NCBI GenBank assembly: GCA_030141605.1
Contig: JAQGDQ010000177.1
Coordinates: 222,501-286,500 of the forward strand
From: Tubiluchus corallicola
Lineage: Eukaryota; Priapulida; Priapulimorpha; Priapulimorphida; Tubiluchidae
DNA: 64,000 nt
Direction of reading: 5' to 3'
Below, one piece after another: positions 34,830 to 47,753 of the stretch (positions within the stretch are counted from its first letter, which is position 1; each line of letters begins with the position of its first letter). Made by a program: the position numbers and the translations under genes. Below the pieces are notes generated by a model. The model had not been told where the DNA came from and did no database searches. It was given only the letters and a program-made list of their open reading frames with translations.

Positions 34830-36300
34830 GTATGCTTGCAATATGTATGCAAATTTATTCATTCAAAATTCAAAAGATATGACATTATTCATGCCATAAA
34901 GATATGTGGTAAATTACTGGTGCTACGCAGTGTAATACCTATTCTGTATTTGGTAATTATCTTTAAAGGAAAAGACACGTTATTTAGCATGTTTGGTTTA
35001 TTTTACTACTATCACTTCAAATTAGAAAAATGCAAAAAATATTTATAAAGCATAAAGTTTTTTACTGACTGATTAGCTGTGTTTTTGTTTGGTTTGCTTT
35101 ACTATAATCAACTAATTATACTAACTCGATTAAGTGCTTTGTATACTGAAATATACAGTGTCTTATTCAAAATAAAAAGTATATAATTAAACTTTTTTCA
35201 AGCATCATCATACACAAATCAAATAATCATCAATTACATTAACACATTTACAATTTTTACTCAAACTTTAGTATAAAATTTCGTACATTTATGGGCTGGT
35301 TTTCACACGATGGTAAAAACTTACAAAGTAAACTTACTTCGCTAGTTATGTATATTTACCAAGGCAATATTTCCATTTGTTTTGTAAATAGAGAGAAAAG
35401 GTGTATTGTCATACACTGGCTAATTCGAACAATGAACTTCAGGCTTTACTAAAAATTACAAAGCAATTTCGGCATTGTTTTTCGTCTTTCTGTTAATGAA
35501 GGGGATTGGGATTTATGATGTTTTGTTATTTCTAGTAAAGCCTTATCTCACTGCCCAACATTAGCCAGCTTAAGACATTAGCCTATTTACCCTAAATAAT
35601 GAAGAAATTATCGGTAACGAATTTTCATATAAATGTAAACGGCACTTAATTATTTCCTCTCACACAATGAGCAGTAAGGTGTGGTGAAAATAACTTTTTT
35701 ATCCAATCTTTTTACAACTTTTCCTACTTTGGAGGTTTGATGAGATACTAATATGGGTAAATTTTCAGCTACACTATGGGAACACGTGTCTCCAATCATC
35801 TTAACATTTCAGAATTATGTTCATTTGTGTAGTAATTTGACAAATCTTAAAAACTATTATATCCACTCCACTGACTTAGCAATTTTCAACAGTAGTTTGC
35901 AATTGAAAAATTAAAACCGGGATTACAAAACATTTTATTTCTTTTTATCTAATACTACGAAAAAAGTACTCGTGACGTCAAAGATAACATCAAATTGGTG
36001 CTAACTTTTAAATAAAAACAAAAATCATTCTATAAAATATAATGTTTGATGATTTTTATTGAATAAGCTCCTCTTTTATTTATAGTAGTAATGAATAGGT
36101 AATTTCAAAAAAACACATAATCTTGCACCAACTAACTCATCGGCAACAACTATATGAATGCAGACTGAAACACATTTTGTTTGTATTTGTTAGTAAGTCT
36201 TTTTTTAAACATTAGTGCATTAGTGTAATTAGAGAATTGTGTTGTGCAAACAAATAAAATGTGCTTGAATAGTTGCTCTATTAATGACAAGTTACTACTA
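34830..36300. other. Intergenic DNA upstream of GPCR 2
   Basis: AT-rich with no recognised element. A 5' UTR exon of GPCR 2 is expected somewhere here, by analogy with GPCR 1, but I could not pinpoint it. Confidence 0.35.
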
Positions 36301-36334
36301 TTTGCAGAAGAAACACTGAAGTTAGATGCGAATA

Positions 36335-37429
36335 ATGGATTGGGCAAACGGTACCTATAATGGCAGCTCGATGAACAATATCTACAACATCAGCAGGAGG
36401 ATACATCGTCAAAACAGCAATGCTTTCCTAGTAGTTATGATACTGGCTAGTGTTATCAGCATGGTACTCAACACGATAGTGATCGTTACCATAAAAAGAT
36501 TCAAAGAACTCCACACAACCACAAACATCCTCCTAGTGGGCCTTGCAGCAACGGACATCTTCTTCGCAGTGGCAATGATTCGCTTACTCGTTTCACTACA
36601 TTTTGACCAACACCCATCCAGATTACACTGTTCAGTCAACTTCTTCACTAGCGGCTTCACCATCTTCAACAGTCAGAACATTATCAGCATGATAACCTTT
36701 GACAGATATCTTGCTATCATCAAACCAGCTGTTCACAAGTCCTTTATGACACGTCGACGTAGTTTTCAACTTCTACTAGCGTGCTGCATGTATGCATTAC
36801 TGATTGCAGTAATGTTAGTGGCACAAGGGCATAAGAACTGGTATCCGGGCTCACCCTGTATCATAGATTTTCTCATGTGGAGGTGGTTTTCTGTTTTCCT
36901 TGCTGTTCAGTTCTTAGCACTCTTTCTGCTAATTGGCATGGCATACGTGATTATAGTGCGATCTGTGCACAAGCAAAAGCGGACAATCGAAAACGCAGTG
37001 CACCGAAAACATTTCCGAATGCAGGTGAAAATCTCTCGAGTGGCTGCTGCTATCGTCATCACCACCATCATTTGTTATTCTCCTCACGTGATTTACACAA
37101 TCTGCATCCAAGTCACACAGTCACAGTATCATTATCTTCGACATTCTCGAGTCCTTGGTTTCATACTTAATGCATTTAGCAACCCGTTAGTGTACATGTT
37201 TCAAAGCGAGAGTTTTCGTTCCAGTTTCAAGAAGATGGTGCGTAGAACCCAAATTGGCGTGGCTGAGTCACAAGCGCAGTCGATGGAAATGAGAACTCCA
37301 GCTGCGTATTCTGGCATAAAACCCTCAGTATTACAATTACGACTTCCAGAAATGTCTTCTCACAAACACCCAACATTGCAACAACAAACCCTAGATTTAC
37401 CATCTTGTAAACAACCTCAAGCAATGTAG
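36335..37429 (+). CDS. Rhodopsin-class (class A) G-protein-coupled receptor 2
   Basis: Intronless coding sequence of 364 residues from the ATG at 36335 (MDWANG). An upstream in-frame ATG at 36326 would add three residues; the second is preferred because it aligns with MDPVDG of GPCR 1. A TTTGCAG acceptor ends at 36307, matching the acceptor position in the paralogue. Numbered from 36326, landmarks are N-glycosylation sequons at 8, 12 and 21, LAATD in TM2, Cys102 and Cys178, DRYLAII at 126-132, CYSPH in TM6 (250-254) and NPLVY at 286-290. TM5 through the third cytoplasmic loop (FLAVQFLALFLLIGMAY, then IIVRSVHKQKRTIENAVHRK) is almost identical to GPCR 1, while TM2, ECL1, ECL2 and the tail differ. 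It is a membrane receptor coupling to G proteins; ligand unknown. Confidence 0.93.
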   Translation: MDWANGTYNGSSMNNIYNISRRIHRQNSNAFLVVMILASVISMVLNTIVIVTIKRFKELHTTTNILLVGLAATDIFFAVAMIRLLVSLHFDQHPSRLHCSVNFFTSGFTIFNSQNIISMITFDRYLAIIKPAVHKSFMTRRRSFQLLLACCMYALLIAVMLVAQGHKNWYPGSPCIIDFLMWRWFSVFLAVQFLALFLLIGMAYVIIVRSVHKQKRTIENAVHRKHFRMQVKISRVAAAIVITTIICYSPHVIYTICIQVTQSQYHYLRHSRVLGFILNAFSNPLVYMFQSESFRSSFKKMVRRTQIGVAESQAQSMEMRTPAAYSGIKPSVLQLRLPEMSSHKHPTLQQQTLDLPSCKQPQAM

Positions 37430-37712
37430 TTACCAACCTCAACACATTTTTCTGAACAAAAGTTCTTTAACCTATAAGGTATTCTAGTGTTTTCTTATAA
37501 GCGACTCCAACATTGTAGCTGCAGGAATTACACGCATTTTCTTGTGTATATGTCACAGTTCCAATACACGCAGTTTAGATAATAGTAGAATAACATCATA
37601 CAGTTCATACTACTCCATATACTGTTCTTTGCAGGTTTGTCAATCGAAGGCTGATCCTTATAAGTTAATTTGCTATAAATAGATAAAGACTATTGAAAGA
37701 AACGTTTTTATT

Positions 37713-37718
37713 AATAAA
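37713..37718 (+). terminator. Candidate poly(A) signal of GPCR 2
   Basis: AATAAA about 285 bp after the stop codon of GPCR 2, the first canonical signal seen downstream on this strand. Confidence 0.45.
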
Positions 37719-37799
37719 GAAATAATTACTCAGCAATAACCACTCTGTTCACAGTGCTCTGCTTGCTTGGGTGCTGGTTGTCTACTTTACAACGTCCTT

Positions 37800-38640
37800 G
37801 CGTGACGTCATAGCCTACTGAGTGCCATGGCGGCCGATAATATTTGTTACAGTACCAACGGCGTTTACTTTAAGCTACCGTATCACATAAAAGTATGCAT
37901 CAGCATTGTTTTAAAAATTAGGAACTGTGTGATTCAGCCTACGCTATAAAAGGAAATAACGTAAAAAAATAGTGTCATCGGACCGTTAATGGCGCGTTCA
38001 GACGTAGACTTCTCTCGCAACCGTTGCGCAACTTCTCTCTGAGAGTAAAGTTGCAAATGTGGATGGACCGTGAGAATGGTTAGATGAAATTTTATGTATT
38101 ATGTTTTGACTACAACATTTTAGCAGTACTTCATTTCTCGCATGTACAATTTTGATGTAGTATCAATAATGACCTCTAGAAAGCATCAGGTTAAACACTT
38201 GTTTTTCGAAGCTTGTTCTCATTTTCTGGATTGTGTTAACAATTAGATGAAAAAATTTTAACGCTGTAGCATTTCCAAAGTCATTAGAATATTTGCAGAA
38301 TTATGTACTGCACACTATAACAGCAACAGCTTTAAGCAACAAGTTTGCTTTCACTTCGAAGAATAAAGTCTGTTTACCTGTATATTACATTTGCGTGCGT
38401 GTGCGAACAAATTTTTGTGCAAACATATAGCCATGCTCCCTACATATAACGATACTTCCTACATTCTGTGAAAAGCAGAAAGATCGGCACAAATATAATA
38501 TTTTCAATCACTATTGTCGCTAAGTTGTTCCATAATAGCTGAATTGCTGAGTAAGAAGAAAAATCAACACCCTTGCGCAACAAAAGTAAAGCTGTTTCAC
38601 CTGCAAACAGAGGCTTTTCGTACTATTTGTATAATAATAA
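37800..38640. other. Intergenic DNA with a GC-richer patch
   Basis: At 37795-37880 the sequence is less AT-rich and contains TGACGTCA and GCCATGGCGGCCGA, which could mark a promoter or a start region, but no exon follows. The remainder is plain AT-rich DNA. Confidence 0.3.
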
Positions 38641-38840
38641 TGATTTATCATCATCATCATCATCATCATCATTATCATCATCGTCACCATCACCATCATC
38701 ATCATCATCATCATCATCATCAGTTTAGCGGATTTCATCATAGGGCGTGTTAAACAGAGCCCCATAAATGCCTATTATTGGGACCTTAATCAGTAATAGT
38801 AATGATAATGATAATGACAATGACAATGACAATGATAACG

Positions 38841-38877
<37 letters not shown>

Positions 38878-39070
38878 AGATAGATGTAACAATAATAGCA
38901 ACTGCAACATGCAACATCAGCAGCAACACAAAGAACAAAAAGAGCACAATTATAACAGTCTGAACAAGACTACAACAATGATGATGACGACGACGACGAA
39001 AACAACAACAACAACAACAGAAGCTGCAGCAGTGACAACAAATAACAGCAGTAGCAACAAAATACCAAGC
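38640..39070. repeat. Trinucleotide and hexanucleotide repeat cluster
   Basis: (ATC)n at about 38649-38721, AATGAT/AATGAC at 38803-38840, (AAT)n at 38842-38875, then GCAACA, GATGACGACG and ACAACA runs to 39060. The open frames (poly-His, poly-Asn, poly-Leu) are repeat artefacts. Confidence 0.95.
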
Positions 39071-39548
39071 AAGCTCTAGCAGCAACAACATCGAGAACAA
39101 CAATGCAACATTGTTCATATTTGACTTCAAATAAACCACCTCCAAACTTGGCCACTAGGTGTCCAGATTTCAGTATAGTTTCCTGGATTGTTTAAAACAC
39201 CCGAACAGCTGCCCTTCCACTTACTGCATGGTACTAAACTCAAAGCAAGAATAAGAAAAAGGTTTCAAGTTACTTTGTTAGTCAAAAATTGATTAAGCCA
39301 AGCTGCAAAATGATTCGAGTATCTTCTGAAAAGACATAATTTGAAGTATGGTTTTTAATGAAAAACGCGGAAATAAGAAGCCAAAACATTACTATTGACC
39401 CACGTTTGATTAAAAGCTCTGTAAACAAGTGAAGCGTTTAAATGAAATGTCTTGTCCTTTCAAACTGTTTAAATGAAAGAGTACATCTAAACGGAAAGAA
39501 ATGAAAGCAAACACATGTAGTAAGCAATGAATTTTGGCTCAGTATATT

Positions 39549-40150
<602 letters not shown>

Positions 40151-40734
40151 CTTCTTTTTCTTCTCTGTCTCTCTCTCTTTTTCTGTCCATCTCTCGCATT
40201 CTCTCGCCGTGAAAGGAAAACGGTGTCAAACGTTGCGATGCAATAAGAAGAGAGTAATCTTCATTCAACTCAGCATCACGGCTTCCCCCAAGGCAGCCCT
40301 TTGTAACCTTCATGGTTCATACAATTACAACTCTAGTCTCAAGCAGTGTGATGAAATAAAGACAGTAGTTTTCATTAAATTCAGCATCGCTGTTGCCCTG
40401 AGGTAGCCCTTTGTAACATCCACAGTTCATACAGCTCTGTAATTAATAACTGTAGCAAAAGGCATTCAAGTTTATTTTTCATTACATAGGTTTGTATTTC
40501 CCCAAGAAAACATTTGAGAACACACAACTAAAATGCATCTGTAATGTCCCGGGTGCAAAACACTAATAGTGAACGTGCGATACTAGTGAAGAGTAGAGCC
40601 CTAGTGCCTTATTTTGCAAATGGACGAAATCCAACGAATTCATTAATTTTGACATGTTTTAAAACTAAATGAGTCATTCGTTCACTTTGCTAAAATAATC
40701 ATTGAATGTTTCAAATCGTCAGCAAAGAGTAGTT

Positions 40735-41714
40735 TGCAACTGAGAGGGAGGATGTTCCTCTATCTTAAGAAATACTTCAACAGGCGTGCCCCAGGGCTCT
40801 GCTCTTGGGCCCCTCCTCTTTCTAACATACACAAATGATATAGTAAGTGATATCAACGCTGAAATACGACTCTTTGCTGACGATACTTCCCTGTTTATTT
40901 CTGTCGGGAATGCCAGATCATCTTCTAGTGCTTTAAATGACGACCTTTGCAAAATACATTTATAGGCTTGCCAATTTTAGTGCACAGAAAACCGAGTCTA
41001 TGGTTATTTCATTAAAAAACCCTCCCCAATACATACTTTATTATACTTCAATACTCAACCTATTATTGAAGTAGAATGTCACAAACACGTTGGTGTGACC
41101 TCTTCTGCAAATGCGCACACGTCTGACGGTATTGACACAATTATTAGTAAGACCAAAGAGCGACTCAATATCATTCGCAGTTTCAAGTTCTTTCTGGGCA
41201 GAAAGTCTCGAGATGCAATTCTCCAGAGTCTCGTTCGTCCTGTTCTTGAATATGCTTGCTGCGTTTGGGACAACTGCAATGTTATGCAATGAATAAACTC
41301 GAGGATATTCAGCTTCATTTAGCAATAACAATAACCGGCGCTATTCGTGGTACTGTCATCATTTGTACTATGAGTTGGAATTGCTTTCCTTGTGTAACAG
41401 ACGCTTGCGAGATTACTGATTGTAACTCTTGTGGATTTAAACATTGAATTGGAATTTAATAATTTGGCATATCAATTTATCTGCATTTTTATGTTACTTC
41501 ACAGGAAACTTGCTGCATTAATAACCTTGATTTTAGCACGCACTTCAATACTTCTTGTTTAACATCACTGTAAGAACTGTTATACGCACAAATTAGAAAA
41601 GCTAATTACAGAATCCGTAAATGTAATATTGAGAATTCACTCTGTATGGTGTCTATGTAAAATTGTATAATGTTAGTACAGATATTTTTGCCTGCAAAAA
41701 GAGGCTAAAAAGAC

Positions 41715-41751
<37 letters not shown>

Positions 41752-42240
41752 AGCGGTATAAACTTATACAGTTATATAAAATGTTCAGTGGAATTGCTCC
41801 TTCATACCTAGAAATTCTGCTGCCACCAACAGTAAGAAGATTCACTTCGCAAAAGTGACCAATTTTACAATGAATATCATAGAACAAGTCCTTGCAGCAG
41901 CTATTTTATAAGTGCGACAACTCAAAAACTAGGAACACTTTGCCCCATGATATTAGAATGCCCCTCACTTGTTCAATTTAAGCGTAAGCTGGACAGCTTA
42001 GGTGAGTCTAAAGTTAGTAAACTACCACCTCATTTCGCTGCTGGTGCTGTGTTTGGGCAGATTCATATTATGGCACAAATAAGAATGAACTGCAGTTTAC
42101 TAAAAGCACACATAGATTATAGTTTTATTGCCCCTTCACCGCAGTGCTTCTGTCGTGTACCCTATGAAGATCCCAACCATTTTCTTCTGCACTGCCCACT
42201 TTACAAGCAAATACATAATCAGTGCACAGTTTAAACAATA
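40735..42240 (+). mobile_element. LINE reverse transcriptase relic (CR1/Jockey-type)
   Basis: The plus strand reads [20 protein letters not shown] (RT domain B) then [17 protein letters not shown] (catalytic FADD, domain C), both near 40780-40900. Later comes HKHVGVTSSANAHTSDGIDT, TKERLNIIRSFKFFLGRKS and RPVLEYACCVWDNCN (41085-41285). A C-terminal zinc-knuckle-like segment, CFCRVPYEDPNHFLLHC, lies near 42150-42200. Stops and frame slips occur at several points (for example 40965 and 41290) and part of the tail is replaced by an (ATC)n run at 41718-41751. This is a dead 3' part of a LINE, upstream portions absent. Confidence 0.88.
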
Positions 42241-42285
42241 GTACTATTAGACCGAACAATAGCAATACTATTGTTTAAACTGTGC
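42224..42285. repeat. Perfect 20 bp inverted repeat (hairpin)
   Basis: GCACAGTTTAAACAATAGTA at 42224-42243 and its exact reverse complement ending at 42285, with one-base slippage in the adjacent CTATT. The spacer is about 22 bp. It starts within the last codons of the LINE relic. Confidence 0.9.
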
Positions 42286-42289
42286 CCAG

Positions 42290-43850
42290 TGTGTCTATTC
42301 TATAAATGCACTCTTCGGAATAATATCCGAATACTACTATGTTGCGATTTTAACCCCTTTTATACTGCATGTAGGCCTATAATTAGCATGTGTGTAGGAC
42401 GGCGTAGCGGACAAAGCAATAATGAGAAAATTAACTCTCAGTTAACCTAACGTTATTAATGTGCCTCTAACTAAATTGTTATTTACAGAAATTTATCACA
42501 CACAAGTTTTAAGAAAATAACACACTGAAGCTACCAAACATTTTTTTTACCTAATTCTAATTCATATTGAAAATGATTACATGCGAACTGCAATTTTCAC
42601 TGCAAAAAAATTATTTGTCCGATTTTGCAGGGGGGGGGGGCGCAAATTTTGACAAGGGGGCGCCCCCCTCTGCTCCCCCTAGTTCCGCCACTGTTTTGTA
42701 GCTTTACATCAACATCAAACACACCACAACCAACTTGTCCTATACTTTCGCACCCCGCTGTTAAAAAACAAGTTACATAAATTTCTCAAACTTGTTCTTA
42801 CTAAATGAATAACTAACATTTCTTGTAATCGTGTACCTATGGAATTTGTAAATGACGTATCTACTCTCTTAAAGGCTTTTATATAGGTTATACCTGTGAA
42901 AGTTATTTGTGAAGTCGAAATTGAACACTTGTAGAAACAACTAAACACAAGATTACATGTTTGCACAAAACTAAAACACTTTTATTGCACTACATAGTTA
43001 TATGTAACATGACTGCTACACTGAGGAACAGAGTGTCCTGCAGTGATCACGAATGAGTAGACAGTGGCTAGAAGTGGAATCTAGCCAGTTTATATATGTA
43101 AAGAACTATGCAAAAACTTGGCTTCACATATCCCATTACAGTAAAATAGGGGAGATACAGAGAGTTTGAATATTCACTGGACTGAACAATTGTGATAAGG
43201 GGTGAATTAAACTAGTAAATGTTAAAGTAACTAATCAATAGATGGCAGCACCTAAAATATACAGTTACAACTTTCACATCACCTGTTAGTCAATCAGCGT
43301 TTGACTAATTGCCTATTGTACTTATTATACATTTAGTTATGATTATAATGTTTCTTGCAAAATTCAAATATTGTTTAAATTATCTATTCATAGAGGCGTC
43401 TAAAACTTTCGGTAAGTTGAATTACTCTAAATTATTTCTAAAGCTGATAGACACTCAGTGTCCACACATTATTGTATATATTTGTTATACTAGACTGCAT
43501 ATGTACAACTTGCGCACAAAATGGGGTAATACTTTATCTGCTAATTTTGCTGTTTCTAGCAGGTTGAGACGAGGAAGTCTTTTGTCTCCTAAATTGAACA
43601 ATACGCATATGTATGATGCCATATTTTAACGAGGACCAAGCACCGTTATTTTATTGGCAATATTTACGCAAATCACTGATCTACGCGAATGATACTTACT
43701 TACAATTCACTGAGAAATACACGAAATAAGTTAGAAGTTGCTATTAACATAAAGAAAGCAAAACTTTTCTCTGAAACCTAATTCGATGGTCATTTTTCTC
43801 ACAGGAGGAGTATGACTGTCTAATCACTATAAAGAGAAATACCTAGGGCA
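42290..43850. other. Intergenic DNA, poly(G) tract only
   Basis: Contains a G10 run at about 42631 followed by a C/G-rich patch to 42690. No coding or element signal is convincing. The 106-codon frame at 43309 is unrecognised. Confidence 0.4.
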
Positions 43851-43853
43851 TTT

Positions 43854-43910
43854 ATGTGTGTGTGTGTGTGTGGTGTGTGTGTGTGTGTGTGTGTGTGCGT
43901 GCGTGCGTGC

Positions 43911-43963
<53 letters not shown>

Positions 43964-43972
43964 TGTGTGTAC
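43854..43972. repeat. (TG)n microsatellite
   Basis: About 118 bp of TG dinucleotides with a GCGTGCG interruption near 43897-43912. Confidence 0.97.
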
Positions 43973-44029
43973 AAAAATTAATTTAAAAAAATGAATAAAA
44001 GAGGTACGGTTAGTTTACAAACTAGTGAC

Positions 44030-44800
44030 GGTAGAGAAGATAAAGCAACGTCGCCTTGTCGCACCAGAGAGCAACAATATAATTCTAAACTTTTCCTTCC
44101 GCAGCTGTTAATAAAAACCATCTTGGTCAATCATTGCAGTTATTTCTACTGTTCAGCACTTTGACATAAGTATTATAATATTATGTGGTCTTAAAAATCT
44201 GTGCGTCATATAATAAGGATATGCGTACGTTACTTAATCAACCGTATGATTGCTCTGCTAGAAGTAGTGATCTTGGTATTTTCAGCATTTCCAAACTATT
44301 TTCAGGCGACTACCCGATAAAAATGATAAAAAACGAGTGTTCAACACATTTAGTGCTTGTTTTTGTGAGATGACTAACAATTTTCTTTTTTCTAGATTCG
44401 AAGTATTCTGTTATGGAGCTAAATACAGTTTTGGAATTGAGCCGGCTTATGGTGTTTTTTGGTTTACATACACATATACGCTTACCAATAGTTTTAAATT
44501 TAATATAGTTGCTGTTTTTTTGTTTATTATTAGTGGTAGTGAGTGTGAATTTAAAATAAAATTATGACTATTTGTAACTAGCTTATTATGGATATGCATA
44601 CGTTACTTAATTAACCATATGATTGCTCTGCTAGAAGTAAGTGTATGATCTTGGTATACCATATTTTGACGTATTATTACAGAAATCTGCTTACTCTGCA
44701 AAAAGTAGGGTTTTAATTTTCAAAAAATGCTCCGAGTGATACTGCAAATAGTGACTACTTCTTTTATTCAGAATTATATTCCAAATGGTTTATTGGTAAG
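44030..44800 (+). mobile_element. LINE fragment family, internally duplicated
   Basis: 44030-44290 parallels 27717-27960 and encodes ASYNKDMRTLLNQPYDCSAR. The same block, GGATATGCRTACGTTACTTA then ATGATTGCTCTGCTAGAAGT, reappears at about 44587, giving a direct duplication about 385 bp apart. Frames are broken in both copies. Confidence 0.6.
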
Positions 44801-44922
44801 ACTGAATTGGTAGGTCGTGTTTCTAAGACTGAACGCGCCGTTAGGATGCGAGCCCCTGGGCCACGGATTCGAACCATGCTCCTGCACAACATTTTTTTAG
44901 TCTGCAGGCGGCCGCTTATGAT

Positions 44923-45105
44923 AGTGTTACGCTCGATTACAGAATATATGTGAGTTTTCCTAGGCTTTCAAGAAGTAACAAAAGTTGGATATGGAATTTA
45001 CCTAAATACTACAGTGACAAGACCTTACCGAATATAAATGATGTTATTACACGAAATATAACAGGGTCCTTTACATATGGGTTGGTTTGGGAGAACTACC
45101 TAATG
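44923..45105 (+). CDS. Met-less open frame, unrecognised
   Basis: A clean 60-codon frame beginning LDYRIYVSFPRLSRSNKSWI and continuing WNLPKYYSDKTLPNINDVIT then RNITGSFTYGLVWENYL ends at a TAA at about 45105. It has no initiator Met. Its composition is protein-like, and it lies between the LINE fragments and the 45.3 kb repeat, so a retroelement piece is likely. Family not recognised. Confidence 0.25.
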
Positions 45106-45289
45106 ATGTAATCGATAAATTGTATGTTTACTCTGCATATCATAATACAACTATATGGACAAATTGGTACAATTTTAAAGGTAATTTTTATTGGGTTTTA
45201 TGCATATTTGTTTTGTCTGTCTTGTGTATTTATGTTTTGTGTCTGTGTGCGTATGTACGTACGTGTATGTGTAAACATTGTTACGACGG

Positions 45290-45420
45290 CGAAGTGCCAT
45301 TTATTTTCACACGTATGTCCACATTGTGATGGTTCGATTCACTACGAAGCAGCAACTCGCTGACGGACAGGTGTGTTTAACATCTCAGCACCTGTTCCGT
45401 AGAACTAGCATGGAACACAA
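45290..45420 (+). repeat. Interspersed repeat, second copy of 31040-31300 family
   Basis: TGTGATGGTTCGATTCACTA, GACGGACAGGTGTGTTTA and AGCACCTGTTCC match the 31 kb copy in order, but with a shorter middle. Confidence 0.6.
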
Positions 45421-45539
45421 AGGACTCTGGCAAGTTTATTCTAGAAAAATAATCTGTTTCTTTCGTTTCTCTAACGTGGTTTTATAACATGAAATGAACA
45501 AGTGAATCAGCACCATCCGCTCGACATTACAATATTTTA

Positions 45540-47120
45540 GTAATTTCTACCGTAATTTTATAATATAGCCTAGCTATATACAACTTTAATTTTTTGTATA
45601 ATGCTATGTTCTTCTGAATGTATGAAATAAATTAAAAATAATAAATAAATTAAAACTACAAATCCAGAACTAAAAATAATCAATTAGACAGTTTGGGCTT
45701 CATTACTTAGCAACAGGGAATCTGGCACTCTGTGGCAGGGTCTGTAGACGAATGGATGGTTGGACTGTCTTGTCATCAAGGACACACGTTTTAAAACGAG
45801 ACACTGGACAGGTAGAAAAGTTTTAGTCAAATATGGATCCTCAGCGATGTAGATAGTCAAAATAAATATGACAGATGCAGTATTTGGAATGAATATTGAA
45901 TCATCTACTGAAAGCCACTCACCATTTACTGACAGGCTTCAGCAATGCTTAACTTCAATCAGTATGTGCACACTATCACCACTCAGCTTTCCTATTCTTA
46001 GATTGATGATGCATACATATTTAATTTGCAAATACAAAAAAATTCCAATACATAATATTGTAATAATATATCATTATTTTAAACTAATTAATAATAAAAT
46101 ACCAAACATCAATGAATAAGCGAAGTGCATGCATTACAGGTCAGTTTAAGTAAAACAAACATCAACAATATCATGTAAAAGAAGAAGTTTTCTTCACTTT
46201 TTAAAAAAAAAGTGAAGTTACAAATATACTGTCAAAAATTCAATGAAAAAATTCTGCGAAAACAAGCAGAAAAACAAGAACTCACTTGTCATTAAAAGGG
46301 TACTAGTCCACGCTGCTTACTACTCCATACAACAGATGGGGACACATGCTGTGCGTCACATAGGCCTGCCATGAAAGAATATTTACATACTAAGTGACAC
46401 CATTGTTGCAGCATTAAACTAGACGTTCAACTTATGCCTGAGCAGCTGCAACCATTTTTCTTAAATTAATAGCAACAGCTTAGAAATTCACAGCTTACTA
46501 ATTAGCAACTGTTGCTATGACAACAAAACAAAAACAACACACTTCAATATGAAAATGTGTGTAGGAACATGTTAAAGAATTAAGTAAAAGATACACTGCA
46601 TTTACAGAAACTGATTTAACGCAAACACTCGAATAACGGATTGAATTTTACCACATCAACCAGCACAAATCCGGATACGCCGTATCCGTTCACAGCATTA
46701 TTTTTATACCTCATTAGCATCTTCTGCTTGCTCTACAATCATCTCATTAATACACACTAAGATTTGCTCCAGTGTAAAATAATGTACCGAGTAACAATTA
46801 TTAAACAAGTATGTAATAAAGAAACATTTGTTAACAAACTCTTGTCAAACTATTTATAACAGAAACGTCTTTCACTTTCGCGACGTCCTTTGGAGGTTCT
46901 TTTGCTGCCTGTTGTCTGCTTGTTGGCTTCTTGTTACCGCTTTTTCTGTTAACTCTGAAGCCACCCTATCGAGAGATTTCTTTCCTGGAATCAAATTTCG
47001 GGAAACTTGTAATTATACGTTGCAACTCCGTAAAGCAACAAATGGATAATACAAAATCGATAACAGATTCAACCGACTAACATCTAGAAATAAATTTATT
47101 TGAGAAAATAAATATTTGAG
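45540..47120. other. Intergenic DNA downstream of the Myb-like gene
   Basis: AT-rich. Around 46620-46700 there is ACTCGAATAACGGATTGAAT and ATCCGGATACGCCGTATCCG, words like those in the hAT-type ends at 13 kb. Nothing coding was recognised. Confidence 0.4.
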
Positions 47121-47127
47121 AAGAGAG

Positions 47128-47197
47128 GAGATTGGATTTGAACTCGAGACTGTGAGTTCAATGCAAGAAAGCTCTACCCAACTGAGCTATATGATCT
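47128..47197 (-). pseudogene. tRNA-like pseudogene or SINE head
   Basis: Reading down the minus strand: ATATAGCTCAGTTGGGTAGAGC (an excellent D-arm and A box) and, after 30 bp, GAGTTCAAATCC (a good B box). The acceptor ends do not pair and the anticodon and T stems are poor, so it is not a functional tRNA. A second B-box-like word, CTGGTTCAAATCCCAG, lies on the plus strand at about 47233. Confidence 0.65.
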
Positions 47198-47753
47198 GCC
47201 TGGCAAGGTGGGCAAGGCGAGCATAATATCTCTGGTTCAAATCCCAGTTTGATCATAATTTTTTAACGTGTTCTTATCTTACAAAATTGTTCCGTTAAGT
47301 TCAATAATTACAAGTTTTCAGCTTGTCAGATGAATTATTAAAAGCAAGGCCACATATGGGGCATTACCTTCATCCATCTGATACTTACCAATTATAAAAT
47401 CAAATCACTCAAAGAATTCGAGCAATTTTTAATTTTCCATTTAAGAAATGTTCAGTTGGCAAATGTACAGTTTAACCAAAAAACTGATCATTCAAATGAC
47501 AAACACTATTAGATGGTTAATGACTATGACACATGTACTGCTTTTGTTGATTAACTGAGGTACACCAAAACAATTATTTCAAAATAATAAAGAACTACCA
47601 GGTAAGTAAAAAGGTGTAGGAGTGTAGGTGGAGGACAAAAACAGGAGTTTTCCCTATCCTTCACAAATTTGATTCTTACAGATTAGAATAATTCAAGAAC
47701 TTTGTCTATAGTTACTCCTAAGGATACTGACAAGGAAGCACCTGCTATCTTTG

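Noticed and set aside
47128-47197. Functional tRNA gene
   Set aside because: The D-arm and B box are good, but the acceptor, anticodon and T stems do not pair.
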